Numbered from the stretch's first letter, positions 10,069 to 21,611 are shown. The stretch: 64,000 bases of DNA from Ignavibacteria bacterium (GCA_016716125.1 JADJWZ010000002.1:1-64000); one strand, 5' to 3'. The notes: generated by a model from the letters alone, not told the origin. Translations and numbers: made by a program.

Positions 10069-11247
10069 TTATTTATATGCAGCGATTCCAGTTACATCTT
10101 CACCGAGAATAAGCGTATGCATTTCATGCGTACCTTCATAAGTCTTCACGGATTCAATGTTATTCTGATGACGCATAACAGGATACTCATCAAGAATTCC
10201 GTTTGCGCCGAGCATTTCTCTTGCAATCGAAGCAATGGTCTTTGCAATTTCGCAGTTGTTTCTTTTAGCAAGTGAAACCTGCTGCGGTCTCATCTTTCCC
10301 GAGTCCTTAAGTTTCGCAAGCTGATAACAAAGAAGCTGCGCTTTGGTGATCTCTGTCAGCATATAAGCAAGTTTTTCCTGAGTGATCTGAAATGATGCAA
10401 TTGGTTTTCCGAACTGGATTCTGGAAAGAGAATAGTTGAGCGCCGTACTGTAACACTCATTTGCAAGTCCTATCACGCCCCATGCAATTCCGTATCTTGC
10501 CTGTGTCAGACACATCAAAGGAGATTTAAGTCCGTCGCTTCCGGGCAGAAGATTTTCATCCGGAATAAAACAGTCTTCAAATACAAGTTCAGAAGTAATA
10601 GAAGCTCTCAAAGAGAGTTTGCCCTTTGTCTCGGGAGCGCTATATCCTTTAGTTCCTTTTTCTACAAGAAATCCCCTGACTCTTCCGTCAAGCTTTGCCC
10701 AAACAACAGCGATGTCTGCAACTGTTCCGTTAGTGATCCACATCTTTGCTCCGTTGAGAATATATCCACCATCAGTCTTTTCTGCTTTAGTTATCATACC
10801 GCCGGGATTGCTTCCAAAATCAGGTTCTGTCAGACCGAAACATCCGATCATTTCCGCCTTAGCAAGTTTCGGCAGATATTTCTTCTTCTGTTCTTCGCTG
10901 CCGAATTCAAATATCGGGTACATTACAAGACCGGACTGAACAGATGCAAAACTTCTTATGCCGCTGTCGCCTCTTTCAAGCTCCTGCATTATCAGACCGT
11001 ATGCAACATTGTTAATTCCCATGCCTCCGTATTCCGGAGGGAGCGTCGGTCCGAAAATCCCAAGTTCAGCCATTTTAGGAATAAGCTGCTTTGGAAATTC
11101 CATTCTTTGATTGTACTCTTCTATAATAGGTAATACTTCGGCGTTTACAAAATCTCTTACTGTATCTCTTATAGATCTCTCTTCATCCGTCAGCATTTCA
11201 TCAATGCCGTAATAGTCGAGACTTTTATATGTATCTGATGAGTGCAT
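10069..11247 (-). CDS. Acyl-CoA dehydrogenase, glutaryl-CoA dehydrogenase-like
   Basis: 392 residues with the three-domain acyl-CoA dehydrogenase layout: helical N-terminus, FAD/substrate strand region (CFGLTEPDFGSNPGGMITKA and WITNG), and C-terminal helices. The likely catalytic base is E371 in YEGTHEMHTLILG, the position and text typical of glutaryl-CoA dehydrogenase, which decarboxylates glutaryl-CoA to crotonyl-CoA. An electron-transfer flavoprotein would take the electrons. It is monocistronic here. A related acyl-CoA substrate remains possible. Confidence 0.88.
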   Translation of the reverse strand: MHSSDTYKSLDYYGIDEMLTDEERSIRDTVRDFVNAEVLPIIEEYNQRMEFPKQLIPKMAELGIFGPTLPPEYGGMGINNVAYGLIMQELERGDSGIRSFASVQSGLVMYPIFEFGSEEQKKKYLPKLAKAEMIGCFGLTEPDFGSNPGGMITKAEKTDGGYILNGAKMWITNGTVADIAVVWAKLDGRVRGFLVEKGTKGYSAPETKGKLSLRASITSELVFEDCFIPDENLLPGSDGLKSPLMCLTQARYGIAWGVIGLANECYSTALNYSLSRIQFGKPIASFQITQEKLAYMLTEITKAQLLCYQLAKLKDSGKMRPQQVSLAKRNNCEIAKTIASIAREMLGANGILDEYPVMRHQNNIESVKTYEGTHEMHTLILGEDVTGIAAYK

Positions 11248-11292
11248 TTTATTATCCTTCTATTTATAGTTTAATTGAAATTGATAAAAAAT

Positions 11293-12583
11293 TTATTGGA
11301 TTAATTTTTCAAGATAAGTGTAATTTTTATCATTAGTAGTAAATGTAACTTTGATCCCGCTTTTTAAATATTTGATCTTGCTGACTTCCGCCATCTGATA
11401 TATCATGCTGACTTTTTTATGATCGTCCGCTTTCAGTTTCAATGTTCTTTCCGAATTTTCTTTGTTAAGCTCCGCCTTTATTGCGGTAATAAGTTTGATA
11501 AGGTTCAGGCCTTTTTCTGCAGAAATAAAAACGGAATCCTTGTAAAGCTTTTTCATGGATTTTATTACATCAGTATCGGTAAGGGCGTCTGTTTTATTGA
11601 AAACATGAATTACCTGTTTACCGCCGGCGCCGATTTCAATCAGAGTATCGTTGACAACTTCCATTTGTTCGGGAAAATTTTCACCGGAAATATCAACAAC
11701 GTGAAGCAGCAGATCAGATTCGATGACTTCCGATAATGTGGACTTAAAAGATTCTATTAAATTATGCGGAAGATTTTTAATGAATCCGACAGTGTCAGAG
11801 ATCAATACTTTTTTGGGGAATTTTGTTTTCCCTTTTTCCTCTTCTGAAATTACAAGCTCAAGTATTTTTGTGGAGGTATCCAGAGTTGCGAATAATTTAT
11901 TCTCAACATAAACGTCAGAATCCGTGAGGGCATTGAGTAAAGTGGATTTACCGACATTAGTATAACCTACAAGTGATATTCTGAAAAAATTTTTCCTTGA
12001 ATACGACTGCGTCTTTCTTTGCTCCGTGACTTTTTCAAGTCTCTCTTTTAAAACTTTGATCCTTGTCTTAATAAGTCTTCTGTCCGTTTCTATCTGAGTT
12101 TCACCCGGACCCTTTGTACCTATTCCTCCAAATTGTTTTGAAAGGTGCGTCCATTGTCTGGTTAATCTCGGCAGTGAATACTCAAGCTGCGCAAGCTCTA
12201 CCTGAAGTTTTGCCTGAGCGGATCTTGCATTCGATGCGAATATGTCAAGTATAAGATTGGATTTGTCAATAATCTTACATTTGATCTTCTGTTCTAAATT
12301 TCTGAGCTGAGTATATGCGAGCTCATTTTCAAATATCACAAGTGAAATATTGTTTTCAGCTACAAAATCCGCGATCTCCTGAACTTTTCCCTTTTCCTAT
12401 CATAAATCTCGGATCGAAATTTTCATTCTCCTGGAAAAAAGTCCCGACGACGTCTGCGCCGGCGGTTTCTGCAAGGAACTTTAGCTCGGTAAGCGATTCT
12501 TCGGTGTGTAAAGTGTTTTTTGCGCTTTTATTAGAATAACAGACTAAAACTGTTTTCTCTGACTCTTTTTTTGTGTTATGCAA
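11293..12583 (-). CDS. hflX: Ribosome-associated GTPase HflX (one frameshift)
   Basis: HflX splits stalled 70S ribosomes. The body carries the HflX-specific GIGTKGPGETQIETDRR segment and G motifs: GYTNVGKSTLLNAL (G1), DTVGFI (G3) and NKTD (G4). The N-terminal part (from 12583) ends prematurely at 12356. Removing one A in the GGAAAAGGGAAAAG run near 12395-12402 restores MIGKGKVQEIADFVAEN, the canonical continuation. Because hflX is well conserved and everything else is intact, a sequencing indel is more likely than a dead gene. Confidence 0.9.
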
Positions 12584-12862
12584 ATAGTTTAAAAAATTTA
12601 GTCAAAATTACTCATTTAGATTTCATTTTAAAAGTCAAAGAGATGTGTTACTGTCTTATACAGAGTAAATAATTTTTATCATTAATAAGATTTAATTCAT
12701 TTTTTATTGAACTTAAAAATATTAGTTTCAATTAAACCCGACCCTCTTTAATCCAGTGCAACGATATGATGGATTGGAGGGTTCAATTATTTAAAGACTA
12801 TGTTAAAATTAAATAAAAAAATAATATCAGCAAGAATATTAAAAAAAGCTTGATAAGTTTTA

Positions 12863-14164
12863 ATGAAAGTTAAAAAAGACAAAGTTAAGCTGATCACGCT
12901 GGGATGTTCAAAGAATCTAGTTGATTCCGAGTTTATATTGTCGCAGTTAAAATCCAATGATATTGAAATAGTGGAAGATGAAAATGATGCGGAAAATGTT
13001 ATCATTAATACCTGCGGATTTATTGAAAGCGCTAAGAAAGAATCTATCGATACAATTATCAGAGCGGTTGACAGAAAATTAAAGGGAAAGCTGAAAAATG
13101 TTTATGTAGCCGGATGTTTGTCGGACAGATATAAAACAGAACTTGAAAAGGAAATTCCTGAAGTGGATATGTATTTCGGCGCGACTGACAAGCCGAATAC
13201 TATTATAGGTATTCTGAAAGAGCTCGGCGGAAATTATAAAAATGATCTGATCGGTGAAAGAAGCTTAACAACTCCGGCTCACTTTGCGTACCTGAAGATC
13301 AGCGAAGGCTGTGATAATCCGTGTTCATTTTGCGCAATACCGATTATGCGCGGGATACACAGATCAAAACCTGCTGAGCAGATATTAATGGAAGCTCAGA
13401 TCCTTGCTTCAAAAGGTGTTAAAGAATTAATTGTAATAGGACAGGATACTACTTACTGGGGTTTTGACATAAACAGGAAAAGAGAGTTATCAAAATTATT
13501 AAAGGAATTATCTCTCGTAAAAGGAATTGAATGGATAAGACTAATGTATGCATATCCTTCAAGATTTCCTGAAGATTTGATCAGTGTTATAAATGATACT
13601 GAAAATATTTGTAAGTATATTGATATGCCGGTTCAGCATGTTACTGATAATGTCCTTAAATCAATGAGAAGAGGAATTACTAAGAAAAGTCTTACCGGAC
13701 TTCTTGAAAAGATGAGAAATGAAATTCCGGGAATCGCGCTCAGAACGACTTTTATTGTAGGTTATCCGGACGAAACCGAAAAAGATTTTTTGGAATTGTC
13801 TGACTTCGTAAATGAATTTGAATTTGACAGACTCGGAGTGTTTACTTATTCAAACGAAGACGGAACTGCAGCCGCTGAAATACCGGACAGAATTTCCATA
13901 AAGGAAAAGCTCTCAAGACAGAAACATCTATTAGATATACAAAAAGAGATTTCCCTGAAAAAGAACCGGGAGACAAAGGGAGCGGAGTTAAAAGTATTGG
14001 TAGACAGAAAAGAGAACGGATATTTTATCGGGAGAAGTTACAGGGATGCTCCTGAGATCGATCAGGAAATTTATATAAGTGACAATGATTTGTCCGCAGG
14101 AAATTTTTACAATGTGAGAATATTCGATTGTGAGGAGTTTGATCTTTTTGGAGAAAAAATTTAA
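12863..14164 (+). CDS. rimO: Ribosomal protein S12 methylthiotransferase
   Basis: 433 residues. The N-terminal UPF0004 domain holds cluster cysteines C15 (TLGCSKN), C51 (NTCGF) and C85 (AGCLSD). The radical-SAM cluster is C150-DNP-C154-SF-C157, followed by IRGIHRSKP-like text (IMRGIHRSKP), and a TRAM domain ends the protein. SKNLVDSE at the start is specific to RimO as opposed to MiaB. It adds a methylthio group to an aspartate of ribosomal protein S12. The GWxTD gene follows 44 nt downstream. Confidence 0.95.
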   Translation: MKVKKDKVKLITLGCSKNLVDSEFILSQLKSNDIEIVEDENDAENVIINTCGFIESAKKESIDTIIRAVDRKLKGKLKNVYVAGCLSDRYKTELEKEIPEVDMYFGATDKPNTIIGILKELGGNYKNDLIGERSLTTPAHFAYLKISEGCDNPCSFCAIPIMRGIHRSKPAEQILMEAQILASKGVKELIVIGQDTTYWGFDINRKRELSKLLKELSLVKGIEWIRLMYAYPSRFPEDLISVINDTENICKYIDMPVQHVTDNVLKSMRRGITKKSLTGLLEKMRNEIPGIALRTTFIVGYPDETEKDFLELSDFVNEFEFDRLGVFTYSNEDGTAAAEIPDRISIKEKLSRQKHLLDIQKEISLKKNRETKGAELKVLVDRKENGYFIGRSYRDAPEIDQEIYISDNDLSAGNFYNVRIFDCEEFDLFGEKI

Positions 14165-14208
14165 GAGAATAAAATTAATTTAATTTATTATAATACAGGA
14201 GGTTTGAC

Positions 14209-15539
14209 ATGAGTAAATCCAAACAATACATAGTAGATTTAAACAGCAAATTTAAAAAAGGTTTTTTACACTTTTGACATTAAGCATGGTAATGTTTTCA
14301 TTTGCTGATTCATATTCACAGCTTGAGAACAAGAATATTGAAATTGATACAAGGGACTTTTTTTATTTTGATCCGCTGGTATTTTACAGTAAGGACGAAG
14401 GAAAAGCCAGACTTGATATCTATCTTGAAATCCCGCTTGAGAATCTGCAGTTCAAAAAAAATTATTCCTCTAAAAATTACGACGCAAGCATTTCATACAA
14501 TATAAAAATTACAAATTCCTTTAACGAGATTGTAAGTAATGAAACCATATCAGACTATGTAACCACTACAAAAGCCGAGCAGAAAAATCTTGAATCATCT
14601 TCAAAATATATTGTGAAAGAATTTTATCTGAATCCCGGTAATTACAATGTGGATATTTCAATTTCAGATATAAATACCAAGAAGGAAAAGGTAAAAAAGA
14701 GTTCTGTGGAAATTACTGATTTTGTAAAGAAAGATATTTCCGCAAGTAACATTATGCTTGTAAGTAATATCAAGGAGGAAAACGGAAAGAAAGTCATTAC
14801 TCCGCTGATAGAAGGAAATATCGGAAATCTTAAAAATATTTATTTATTTTTTGAAGTATATAATTCCGGAGAAAGCGAAGTCGTAAATGATTTTACTTAT
14901 ACAATCACTGACAGCAAAAATCAGGTAATGGAAAAAGACAATCTTGTCTATACTCTTAATCCGGGAATAAATAAATATTTTGAAAAAATATCCACCAGTA
15001 ATCTGATCTTCGGTGATTATAAAGTCGAAATTAAAAATAACAACAGCGGAGAGATACTTTCTATTAAAGAATTTGAAAATAAACTAAGCGGTATACCTTC
15101 AAATGCAAAAGATCTGAACATTCTTATTGATCAGATGATCTATATAGCAAGCAGTGATGAGATTGATAAAATCAAGAAAGCATCTTCCACAGAGCTTAAG
15201 GAAAAATATTTTGTAGAATTCTGGAGAAGTAAAGATCCTTCTCCTTACACTTCAAAAAACGAACTGATGACTGAATATTATAAAAGGATTAACACAGCTA
15301 ACGAAAGATATTCACATTATATAGACGGATGGAAAACTGATATGGGTATGGTCTTTATTATTTACGGCGAGCCGAATAATATCGAAAGACATCCATTTAA
15401 TGAAGGCGTAAAGCCGTATGAGATCTGGGAGTTTTATAATGAAAACAAGCAGTTTATTTTTGTTGATGAAACAGGATTCGGCGATTATAAACTGACAACT
15501 CCAATATGGGATACTGATAATAACAGGATCAGGTATTAA
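14209..15539 (+). CDS. GWxTD-domain secreted protein (one frameshift near the start)
   Basis: The C-terminal 120 residues are a GWxTD domain: DGWKTDMGMVFIIYGEPNN and YEIWEFY are diagnostic. The family is common in FCB and Acidobacteria, and its function is unknown. The upstream part is beta-rich. The ATG at 14209 has a strong AGGAGG 6 nt before it (14197-14202), unusual for this lineage. It reads MSKSKQYIVDLN and then meets a stop; adding one T in the T run at 14262-14267 joins it to LLTLSMVMFSFADSYS, completing a signal peptide. The alternative is a TTG start at 14274. The gene ends 2 nt from the convergent DUF58 gene. Confidence 0.8.
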
Positions 15540-15541
15540 TT

Positions 15542-16531
15542 TCAGATCAGCTTTTTTCTTTTGTTCAAATATCCTAAAAGGGCTGTATCAAATGAAGTGT
15601 TTGTAGAAAGTGTTATAAATTCAATGTTGTTTTTTATGCATTCCGTCCTGTAATTCTGAATAAACTCCTGAATGGATTCTCTGTAAATCTTCTGCATAGC
15701 GGCAGGCTGAGAATACATTTCTTCATTTGTTTCCATATCCTTTAATGTTACAGGACTTCCTTCAAGAAAATTAATTTCCATCGGGTCCAGTATCTGAAAA
15801 ATTATAACTTCATTTTTATTATACCTGAAATGTTTCAATGCATTAATAACTTCTTTTTGCTCATCAAACAAATCACTGAATAAAATTACCAGTCCTCTTT
15901 TCCTGACTTTATCCGCAATTTCATTCAGACATCCCGCCATTCCTGTTTTATTGACAGGTTCTATTATAGACAATTCCTTTAATATCAGCCGCAGATTTGC
16001 TTTGGTGGAATGCGGAGGAATATATGATCTGATTTGAGTGTCGTAAGTGGTAAGTGATATCGCGTCTCTCTGTAACAGCATAAGATAAGCTAATGATGCA
16101 GCCAGATAAGACGAATATTCAAGCTTGGTCAGATCCGAACTTTTAGATGCGGTTTCTTTATTTTCCCCTGAAAAATATTTCCTGAAAAAACCTTTCCTCA
16201 TATTATTTAAAGAATCATTACCGCCGGATTTAAAATCCATTGATCTGCTGATATCCAGAAGCAGATAAGTCTTCAGATTGGTTTCTTCCTCAAATCTTTT
16301 TACATAATACCTCTCCGTCTTTCCGAGAATTTTCCAGTCAATGAATTTAAGATCGTCTCCAGGCATGTATTGCCTGTGTTCGGCAAATTCTACGCTGAAT
16401 CCGTGATAAGGCGACTTGTGGAGACCAGCAATAAACCCTTCCACTACCATCCTGGCTTTCAGTTCCATATTAGAAAGCCGGGCAATAACGGAAGGGTCTA
16501 AATATTTTTTATAATCTGATGTTTCAGTCAA
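15542..16531 (-). CDS. DUF58 domain protein (MoxR-associated)
   Basis: 329 residues with the DUF58 signature: HGFSVEFAEHRQYMPGDD, FIDWKILGKTERYYVKRFE, then a vWA-like segment LLLDISRSMDF containing the DxSxS metal site. Such proteins usually work with a MoxR AAA ATPase as chaperone partners; no moxR lies in the window. It is followed upstream on the same strand by the TPR lipoprotein gene, 30 nt away, so the two probably share a transcript. Confidence 0.9.
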   Translation of the reverse strand: MTETSDYKKYLDPSVIARLSNMELKARMVVEGFIAGLHKSPYHGFSVEFAEHRQYMPGDDLKFIDWKILGKTERYYVKRFEEETNLKTYLLLDISRSMDFKSGGNDSLNNMRKGFFRKYFSGENKETASKSSDLTKLEYSSYLAASLAYLMLLQRDAISLTTYDTQIRSYIPPHSTKANLRLILKELSIIEPVNKTGMAGCLNEIADKVRKRGLVILFSDLFDEQKEVINALKHFRYNKNEVIIFQILDPMEINFLEGSPVTLKDMETNEEMYSQPAAMQKIYRESIQEFIQNYRTECIKNNIEFITLSTNTSFDTALLGYLNKRKKLI

Positions 16532-16561
16532 TAATTTTCTTACCTTCTGATTAATTAATTA

Positions 16562-17221
16562 CTAATTCTGAGCAGGGTCAATTTTATTATCGGATTCCTT
16601 TTTCATATCTTTCTCTTTGCTCTCATTTTCAAGCCTCTTAATTTTATTATCGGCATCCTCAGTTCCTTTTGTCTCTGTGGTTCCTGTAGTATCAACATCA
16701 CCGCCGGATTTTCTGATATTTTCTTCAATAATTTCTTCAATGGATTTTCCGGATTTTAATACTTCAAGCATAGTTCTTGCAGACTCACTCATTTTATCAT
16801 TCTCATCATTATCCTTTGGATATTTATCGAGAAATTTCTGATATGAAGCCATTGCATTTTCTTTATCTTTAAGAGTTTCGTCATAAATAAATGCAACCAT
16901 AAACAATGACTGTTTTGCTTCTTTTGTATCAGGATGTTTTTCAGCAAGTTCGATATAGGTCTTTATTCCTTCCTGAGGATTATTTAAATTGCTGATCTGA
17001 ATCCCGGCGATTTCGTTATATGCGAAAATCGCTTTATCGGATTTTGGATAGTTTTTCAGAAATTCCCTGTAATCGGCAATTGCTTCATCATATTTTTTTT
17101 CTTCCAGCTTTAGTTTGGCATCCGCAAGATACTGTTCCTCGCTCTTTTTATTTTCAGTACATCCGCTGATAATAATAGCAGTCAATATTAAAAATATTAT
17201 TTTAAAATTTAAATTTCGCAT
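16562..17221 (-). CDS. TPR lipoprotein, BamD/YbgF-like
   Basis: 219 residues. The N-terminus (ILTAIIISGCTEN) is a lipoprotein signal with cysteine at the cleavage site. Residues 30-150 contain tetratricopeptide-like units such as YDEAIADYREFLKNYPKSDKA, resembling the BamD/YbgF (CpoB) type. A charged, low-complexity tail (KESDNK, ENESKEKD) follows. It is probably a periplasmic scaffold lipoprotein at the outer membrane. True BamD identity is unproven. Confidence 0.75.
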   Translation of the reverse strand: MRNLNFKIIFLILTAIIISGCTENKKSEEQYLADAKLKLEEKKYDEAIADYREFLKNYPKSDKAIFAYNEIAGIQISNLNNPQEGIKTYIELAEKHPDTKEAKQSLFMVAFIYDETLKDKENAMASYQKFLDKYPKDNDENDKMSESARTMLEVLKSGKSIEEIIEENIRKSGGDVDTTGTTETKGTEDADNKIKRLENESKEKDMKKESDNKIDPAQN

Positions 17222-17292
17222 GTTTGTTATTTAGTAATAATTAATTTTTTAAAAATTTTTTATTAATGTAGTTAAAACCAATTTAAAAATTA

Positions 17293-18693
17293 ATGAAAAA
17301 ACTAAACCTAAATGAAAATTTCATTTGCAGAATCTGGGAAGAGGAAAATAATTACTCGGATCTTAAGACAAATGACGGAAGGAATGTAGAAATACTGAAT
17401 TACGGAAAAAGAAATGATGATGCCGGACCGGATTATTCAGATGCAAGAATAAGACTGGACGGTAATGTGCTAAGCGGTTCAATTGAAATTCACAGATCCT
17501 CAGGTGACTGGAATCTCCACCGTCATAATTCAGACGGGAAGTATAATGATGTTATACTTAATGTTGTTTTGTATGATGACCTTTTTTCGGAAAAGAAATC
17601 ACCTGTATCCGGTAGCGCGCGGGAAATTCCTACCGTTGTGCTGTCAGATTTTTTAAACAGATCCATTCACTGTATCTGGAAAGATATAATTAATAAACCT
17701 TCAGACTCATTTAAGCTTCCGTGTTTTCCGAAAAACAGCGAGATCCATTTTGAAGAAAAGACCGGTTTTTTAAAAGAGCTCGGTCATCTCAGGCTGAAAC
17801 TCAAATCCGAAAAATTCAAGGAAAGAATGAAAGAGCTAAGTCAGTATATGGATACGGAAACTGCTGCAAGCGGGCAGGTATTGTTTGAATATTTTTGCGA
17901 AGCGCTCGGGTATTCTAAGAATAAAGCGCAGTTCATTTCTCTTTCAAGAAAAATCGATACTGAGAAATTAAGTTCTCTGAAATTAAACAGAATGCAGACT
18001 GATTCTCTTGTATTCGGAATGTCAGGATTTCTTACGGATCTTAATATTGAAGATGAATATTCGGAAGAGCTTTTCAGCAACTGGATCGAGCTCAGATCAA
18101 AGATTGGAAAAGAGGAAATGATCAGGTCGGAATGGAATTTTTTCAGACTGAGACCTCCGAATTTCCCGACACTTCGTTTAGCATATGCGTCGGGACTGCT
18201 GTTTGAAATTTTAAATAATAAATTTCTGAAAAGATTATGTCTTGAATTTACCGAAAGTACAGACATTTTAAAAAGCATGCAAGACCTGCTCACGTCTGTA
18301 AAAATTTCTCCATACTGGAAAGAGCATTACAATTTCGGAAAAAAATCCAAAGCTGAAAATAATGGTATCGGAGCCGACAGAATTAAGGATATAATTTCAA
18401 ATGTAATATTTCCGTTTATGTATAACAAAGCTTTGCAAAGTGAAAACAGTAATCTGAAAAATAAGGTGGAATATTTTTACGGTAACAATAAACAGAAAGC
18501 TCCGGTAAATGAAATTTCAAAAGTGATGCAGGAGCAGATCGGCGTAAAGGCAGTAAATCCGGCAACCGAGCAGGGACTTATTCATCTGCATAAATTTTAC
18601 TGCATTAAAGGAAAGTGCGCTGACTGCAGGATAGGAAGGTCAGTATTTGAGGAAAGCGGAGTTCATGAGCCGCTGAAAATTATTATTTACTGA
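17293..18693 (+). CDS. DUF2851 family protein
   Basis: 466 residues. The N-terminal block GKRNDDAGPDYSDARIRLDG and GSIEIHRSSGDWNLHRHNSD is characteristic of DUF2851, found mainly in Bacteroidota and Chlorobi relatives. The C-terminus holds a cysteine cluster, FYCIKGKCADCRIGRS, that might bind a metal. Function is unknown. It is convergent with the Omp85 gene, with only 20 nt between them. Confidence 0.85.
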   Translation: MKKLNLNENFICRIWEEENNYSDLKTNDGRNVEILNYGKRNDDAGPDYSDARIRLDGNVLSGSIEIHRSSGDWNLHRHNSDGKYNDVILNVVLYDDLFSEKKSPVSGSAREIPTVVLSDFLNRSIHCIWKDIINKPSDSFKLPCFPKNSEIHFEEKTGFLKELGHLRLKLKSEKFKERMKELSQYMDTETAASGQVLFEYFCEALGYSKNKAQFISLSRKIDTEKLSSLKLNRMQTDSLVFGMSGFLTDLNIEDEYSEELFSNWIELRSKIGKEEMIRSEWNFFRLRPPNFPTLRLAYASGLLFEILNNKFLKRLCLEFTESTDILKSMQDLLTSVKISPYWKEHYNFGKKSKAENNGIGADRIKDIISNVIFPFMYNKALQSENSNLKNKVEYFYGNNKQKAPVNEISKVMQEQIGVKAVNPATEQGLIHLHKFYCIKGKCADCRIGRSVFEESGVHEPLKIIIY

Positions 18694-18713
18694 ACTGATA
18701 TTATTAAGCTAAA

Positions 18714-20479
18714 TTAAAAATCATTGATAAGTCCGAAATTTATTAAACCGTCCAGAAAGCCGCTATCTTTGTTAAGTGCATAGCTGACGCCGATCAAGCC
18801 GAGTCCGGTTTCAAGACGTATTCCGACTCCATAACCGTACAAAAAGCCGCTTTGCTCAGGATAATTATTTATCTGATCAGAAGGTCTGAAATAATATCCC
18901 GCGTCAAAAAAACCAAAGAGAAAACCTTTCCGGGAAACGGCATAACGAAGTTCGAAATTTTGTGAGGCGATTCTGGATGCGAGAAACTGTTCATTCCTGT
19001 AACCGCGGATAAACCTGGTTCCGCCGATCCTGAAGTAATCGGAATCTTCAAGTTTATCAGATCTTACTTCTCCGCCGAATAATTTGAGCAGTGTGGTCTG
19101 TCTCTGAAAAAAAGTATAATAAAATTCCAGGTCGACAAAGTATCTTTGTATGGAATAATTTTCATTGAATCCGAGATTCTGAAGTTCGGCTGCGTTAAAA
19201 ATTCTTTTATTACCGAAAGAATAAAATGATTTGTAAAGAAAACCTTTTGAAGGAATAAATATATTGTCGCGGTTATCATATACTAATTCGACTCCGGATG
19301 AAAGTATCCTTGAGTCAGCAACTATAATATTGTTGGTCTCAATGTCAGAAGGTATAACCCTTTCATAACCTCCGACCAGTGACACTATAAATTTTCTTGA
19401 GAAAAGTAAATCGCCTTTAAGGTCTAAATTTCTTTTTGTATAAGTACTGTCCTGAAGTCTCTGAAGAAATCCGAAATTTAAATTCAAAGGCAGTTCAAAA
19501 AAATACGGTTCGAAATATCTAAAAGCAAGCTCCTGTGTTTCCCGGACTTCCTGAAGATACTTCGCTTCGACTTTTCTTGCAGTGCCGAAAAGATTTCTGA
19601 AAGAAACATTAACCAGTCCTGTCAGATAACCGTCCGATACGCCTTCTACAGGCGGCACATATCCCAGTATACCGTCAAAAGTATTTGTATTGCCTTCACG
19701 CACTTCGATCAGTAATCCGGATTCATCTTTCCCTTTAATGGAATAAACTTTAGGATCCGCGACATATTCAAAAATATTCAGCCGGTCGAGTTTTCTTTTA
19801 TTTCAAGAAGTGATTCAGTATCGACAATCTTATTTTTCTCATCCAGATCCAATTCCCGCGCAATTACATAATCCTTTGTAGTTTCATTTCCTTTTATCCT
19901 GATCTGATCAATTGTGATCCTTGTATTTTCATCGATTAAAATGTCAATGTTCAGATTGTCAGTTTCTCCGGATTTATTTACGGAAATATCCTTTACAATA
20001 ATTTTTGCGAATGGAAGACCGGCTTTTTCATAGGATTTCAGAAGCGAAACAATATCGCGGTTAAGCTCTGCATCATTTAAAACATCACCTGCTTTAGTTT
20101 CAAATCCCGATAGAATTTTTTCACGGCTGAAGGATTTATTTCCTGTAATATTTATTTCTCCGACTTTAATACGTTTACCTTCGGAAATAATAAGTTCTAT
20201 TTCCGCCGAAGACGAATCCTCTGAAATTTTCAAAGGATCATTTTCAAATTTCATGAATAAAAAACCGAGAGATTTATATCTGTCTCTGATGGTTTTCAGG
20301 TCGAGAAGGTACTGATCCATGCTGAGCGGGGAATTCCGTGCGGTGATCATCATATTGAAGATCTCTGTCCGCGTGAGATAATCATTTCCGGTAACGGTTA
20401 CACTCTCCACATTTATCTGAGAAAACAATTTTCCCGAATAAAGTAAGAGGAATATAATTATAATTAAATGTCTGGTCAT
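18714..20479 (-). CDS. Omp85-family outer membrane protein (one frameshift)
   Basis: Signal peptide (MTRHLIIIIFLLLYSGKLFS) followed by POTRA-type repeats (VESVTVTGNDYLTRTEIFNM, VGEINITGNKSFSREKIL, IDQIRIKGNETTKDYVIA) and a C-terminal beta-barrel with GGTRFIRGYRNEQF (the conserved Omp85 RGY region) and GVGIRLETGLGLIGVSYA. About 588 residues, shorter than BamA and close to TamA-like proteins. A frame change lies near 19788-19795 (an A-rich run in the coding strand), joining LLEIKENSTG to KLDRLNIFEYVADPK. It probably inserts or translocates outer membrane proteins. Confidence 0.85.
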
Positions 20480-20954
20480 TGAAATAAAACTAAGTCAACT
20501 GATTTTAAGATAAAATGTATTTTAACTTATAAAAATTACAATACGTTATAAAACTTTTCTATCCCGGGTACGCATAAACAGTTTTCTTTGGTGCTTTCGT
20601 GCCTGACCTCAGTGCTTTTGCAGGGGATATCTCTGAAGAAAGTAAACTTTAAATTTCTTTCCAAACGTTCTTAACGGATGTGTTCGATTAACATCAATGG
20701 TTTTGAAATTTACATTGAAAATTTGTTAATAATTAGCGAATTTGTCGGTCTGTCAGTTTGATGTATACTGATAAATGAAATAACTGAATACAAATTCCGA
20801 ACAAACCCCGGCTTCAGCCCTCAAAGTTTATTCGTGATTTTTCAAAATTAATCCATATTTCATTTATAAATAAGAAAGTTTAATAAACTGTTCAGCTGAC
20901 TTTTTAAAAAATTAATTAACAATAACTAAAACAGGTAACGAATATTGATGTTAA
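20480..20954. other. 475-bp intergenic region without a recognised gene
   Basis: This lies between the divergent Omp85 and cmk genes, so promoters for both should be here. I see no RNA gene, no repeat and no convincing open frame. Confidence 0.5.
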
Positions 20955-21611
20955 ATGGATAAAGTTGTAGTGGCAATAGACGGACCGTCAGGTACCGGAA
21001 AGAGCACGACGGCAAGAATACTCGCGGAGAAGCTAAATTTTATATACATAGACAGCGGCGCAATGTACAGGGCAATAACTTTTGAATTACTGAAAAATAA
21101 TATTAAGCCGAATGATATAAAAAAAATTGTTGATATTACTACCAAAGCCGATATTAAATTTGACGGAGAGGAAGTTTTTTTAAACGGTAAGAATATTACA
21201 AAAGAAATCAGATCACTTGATGTGACAAGTAAAGTAAGCAGCGTAAGCGCAATTAAAGATGTAAGGAAGATCCTGGTTAACAAGCAAAGGGAATATGCCA
21301 AAACAAATGATGTTGTTATGGACGGAAGAGATATTGGTACTGTTGTATTCCCCAATGCGAAGTTCAAGTTTTTTCTTGTATGTGATCTGAAAACAAGAGC
21401 TGCAAGAAGGAGACAGGACTTTATTGAACACGGAATGAAGCTGCCGATAGAAAAGATAATGGCAGAGCTTAAAAAAAGAGATACTATAGACAGCACAAGA
21501 AAGGAAAGTCCTTTGAAGAAGGCAAAGGATGCTGTGGAAGTTAATACGACAAACATGATCATAGAAGAGCAGGTGAATTATTTATTAAGAATTGTAAACG
21601 GTCTGGATTAA
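20955..21611 (+). CDS. cmk: Cytidylate kinase
   Basis: 218 residues. The P-loop GPSGTGKST begins at residue 10; IDSGAMYRA, VVMDGRDIGTVVFP and the RRRQDF lid region are classical for CMP kinase, which phosphorylates CMP and dCMP. It is directly upstream of rpsA, the common bacterial cmk-rpsA arrangement, with 100 nt between them. Confidence 0.96.
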   Translation: MDKVVVAIDGPSGTGKSTTARILAEKLNFIYIDSGAMYRAITFELLKNNIKPNDIKKIVDITTKADIKFDGEEVFLNGKNITKEIRSLDVTSKVSSVSAIKDVRKILVNKQREYAKTNDVVMDGRDIGTVVFPNAKFKFFLVCDLKTRAARRRQDFIEHGMKLPIEKIMAELKKRDTIDSTRKESPLKKAKDAVEVNTTNMIIEEQVNYLLRIVNGLD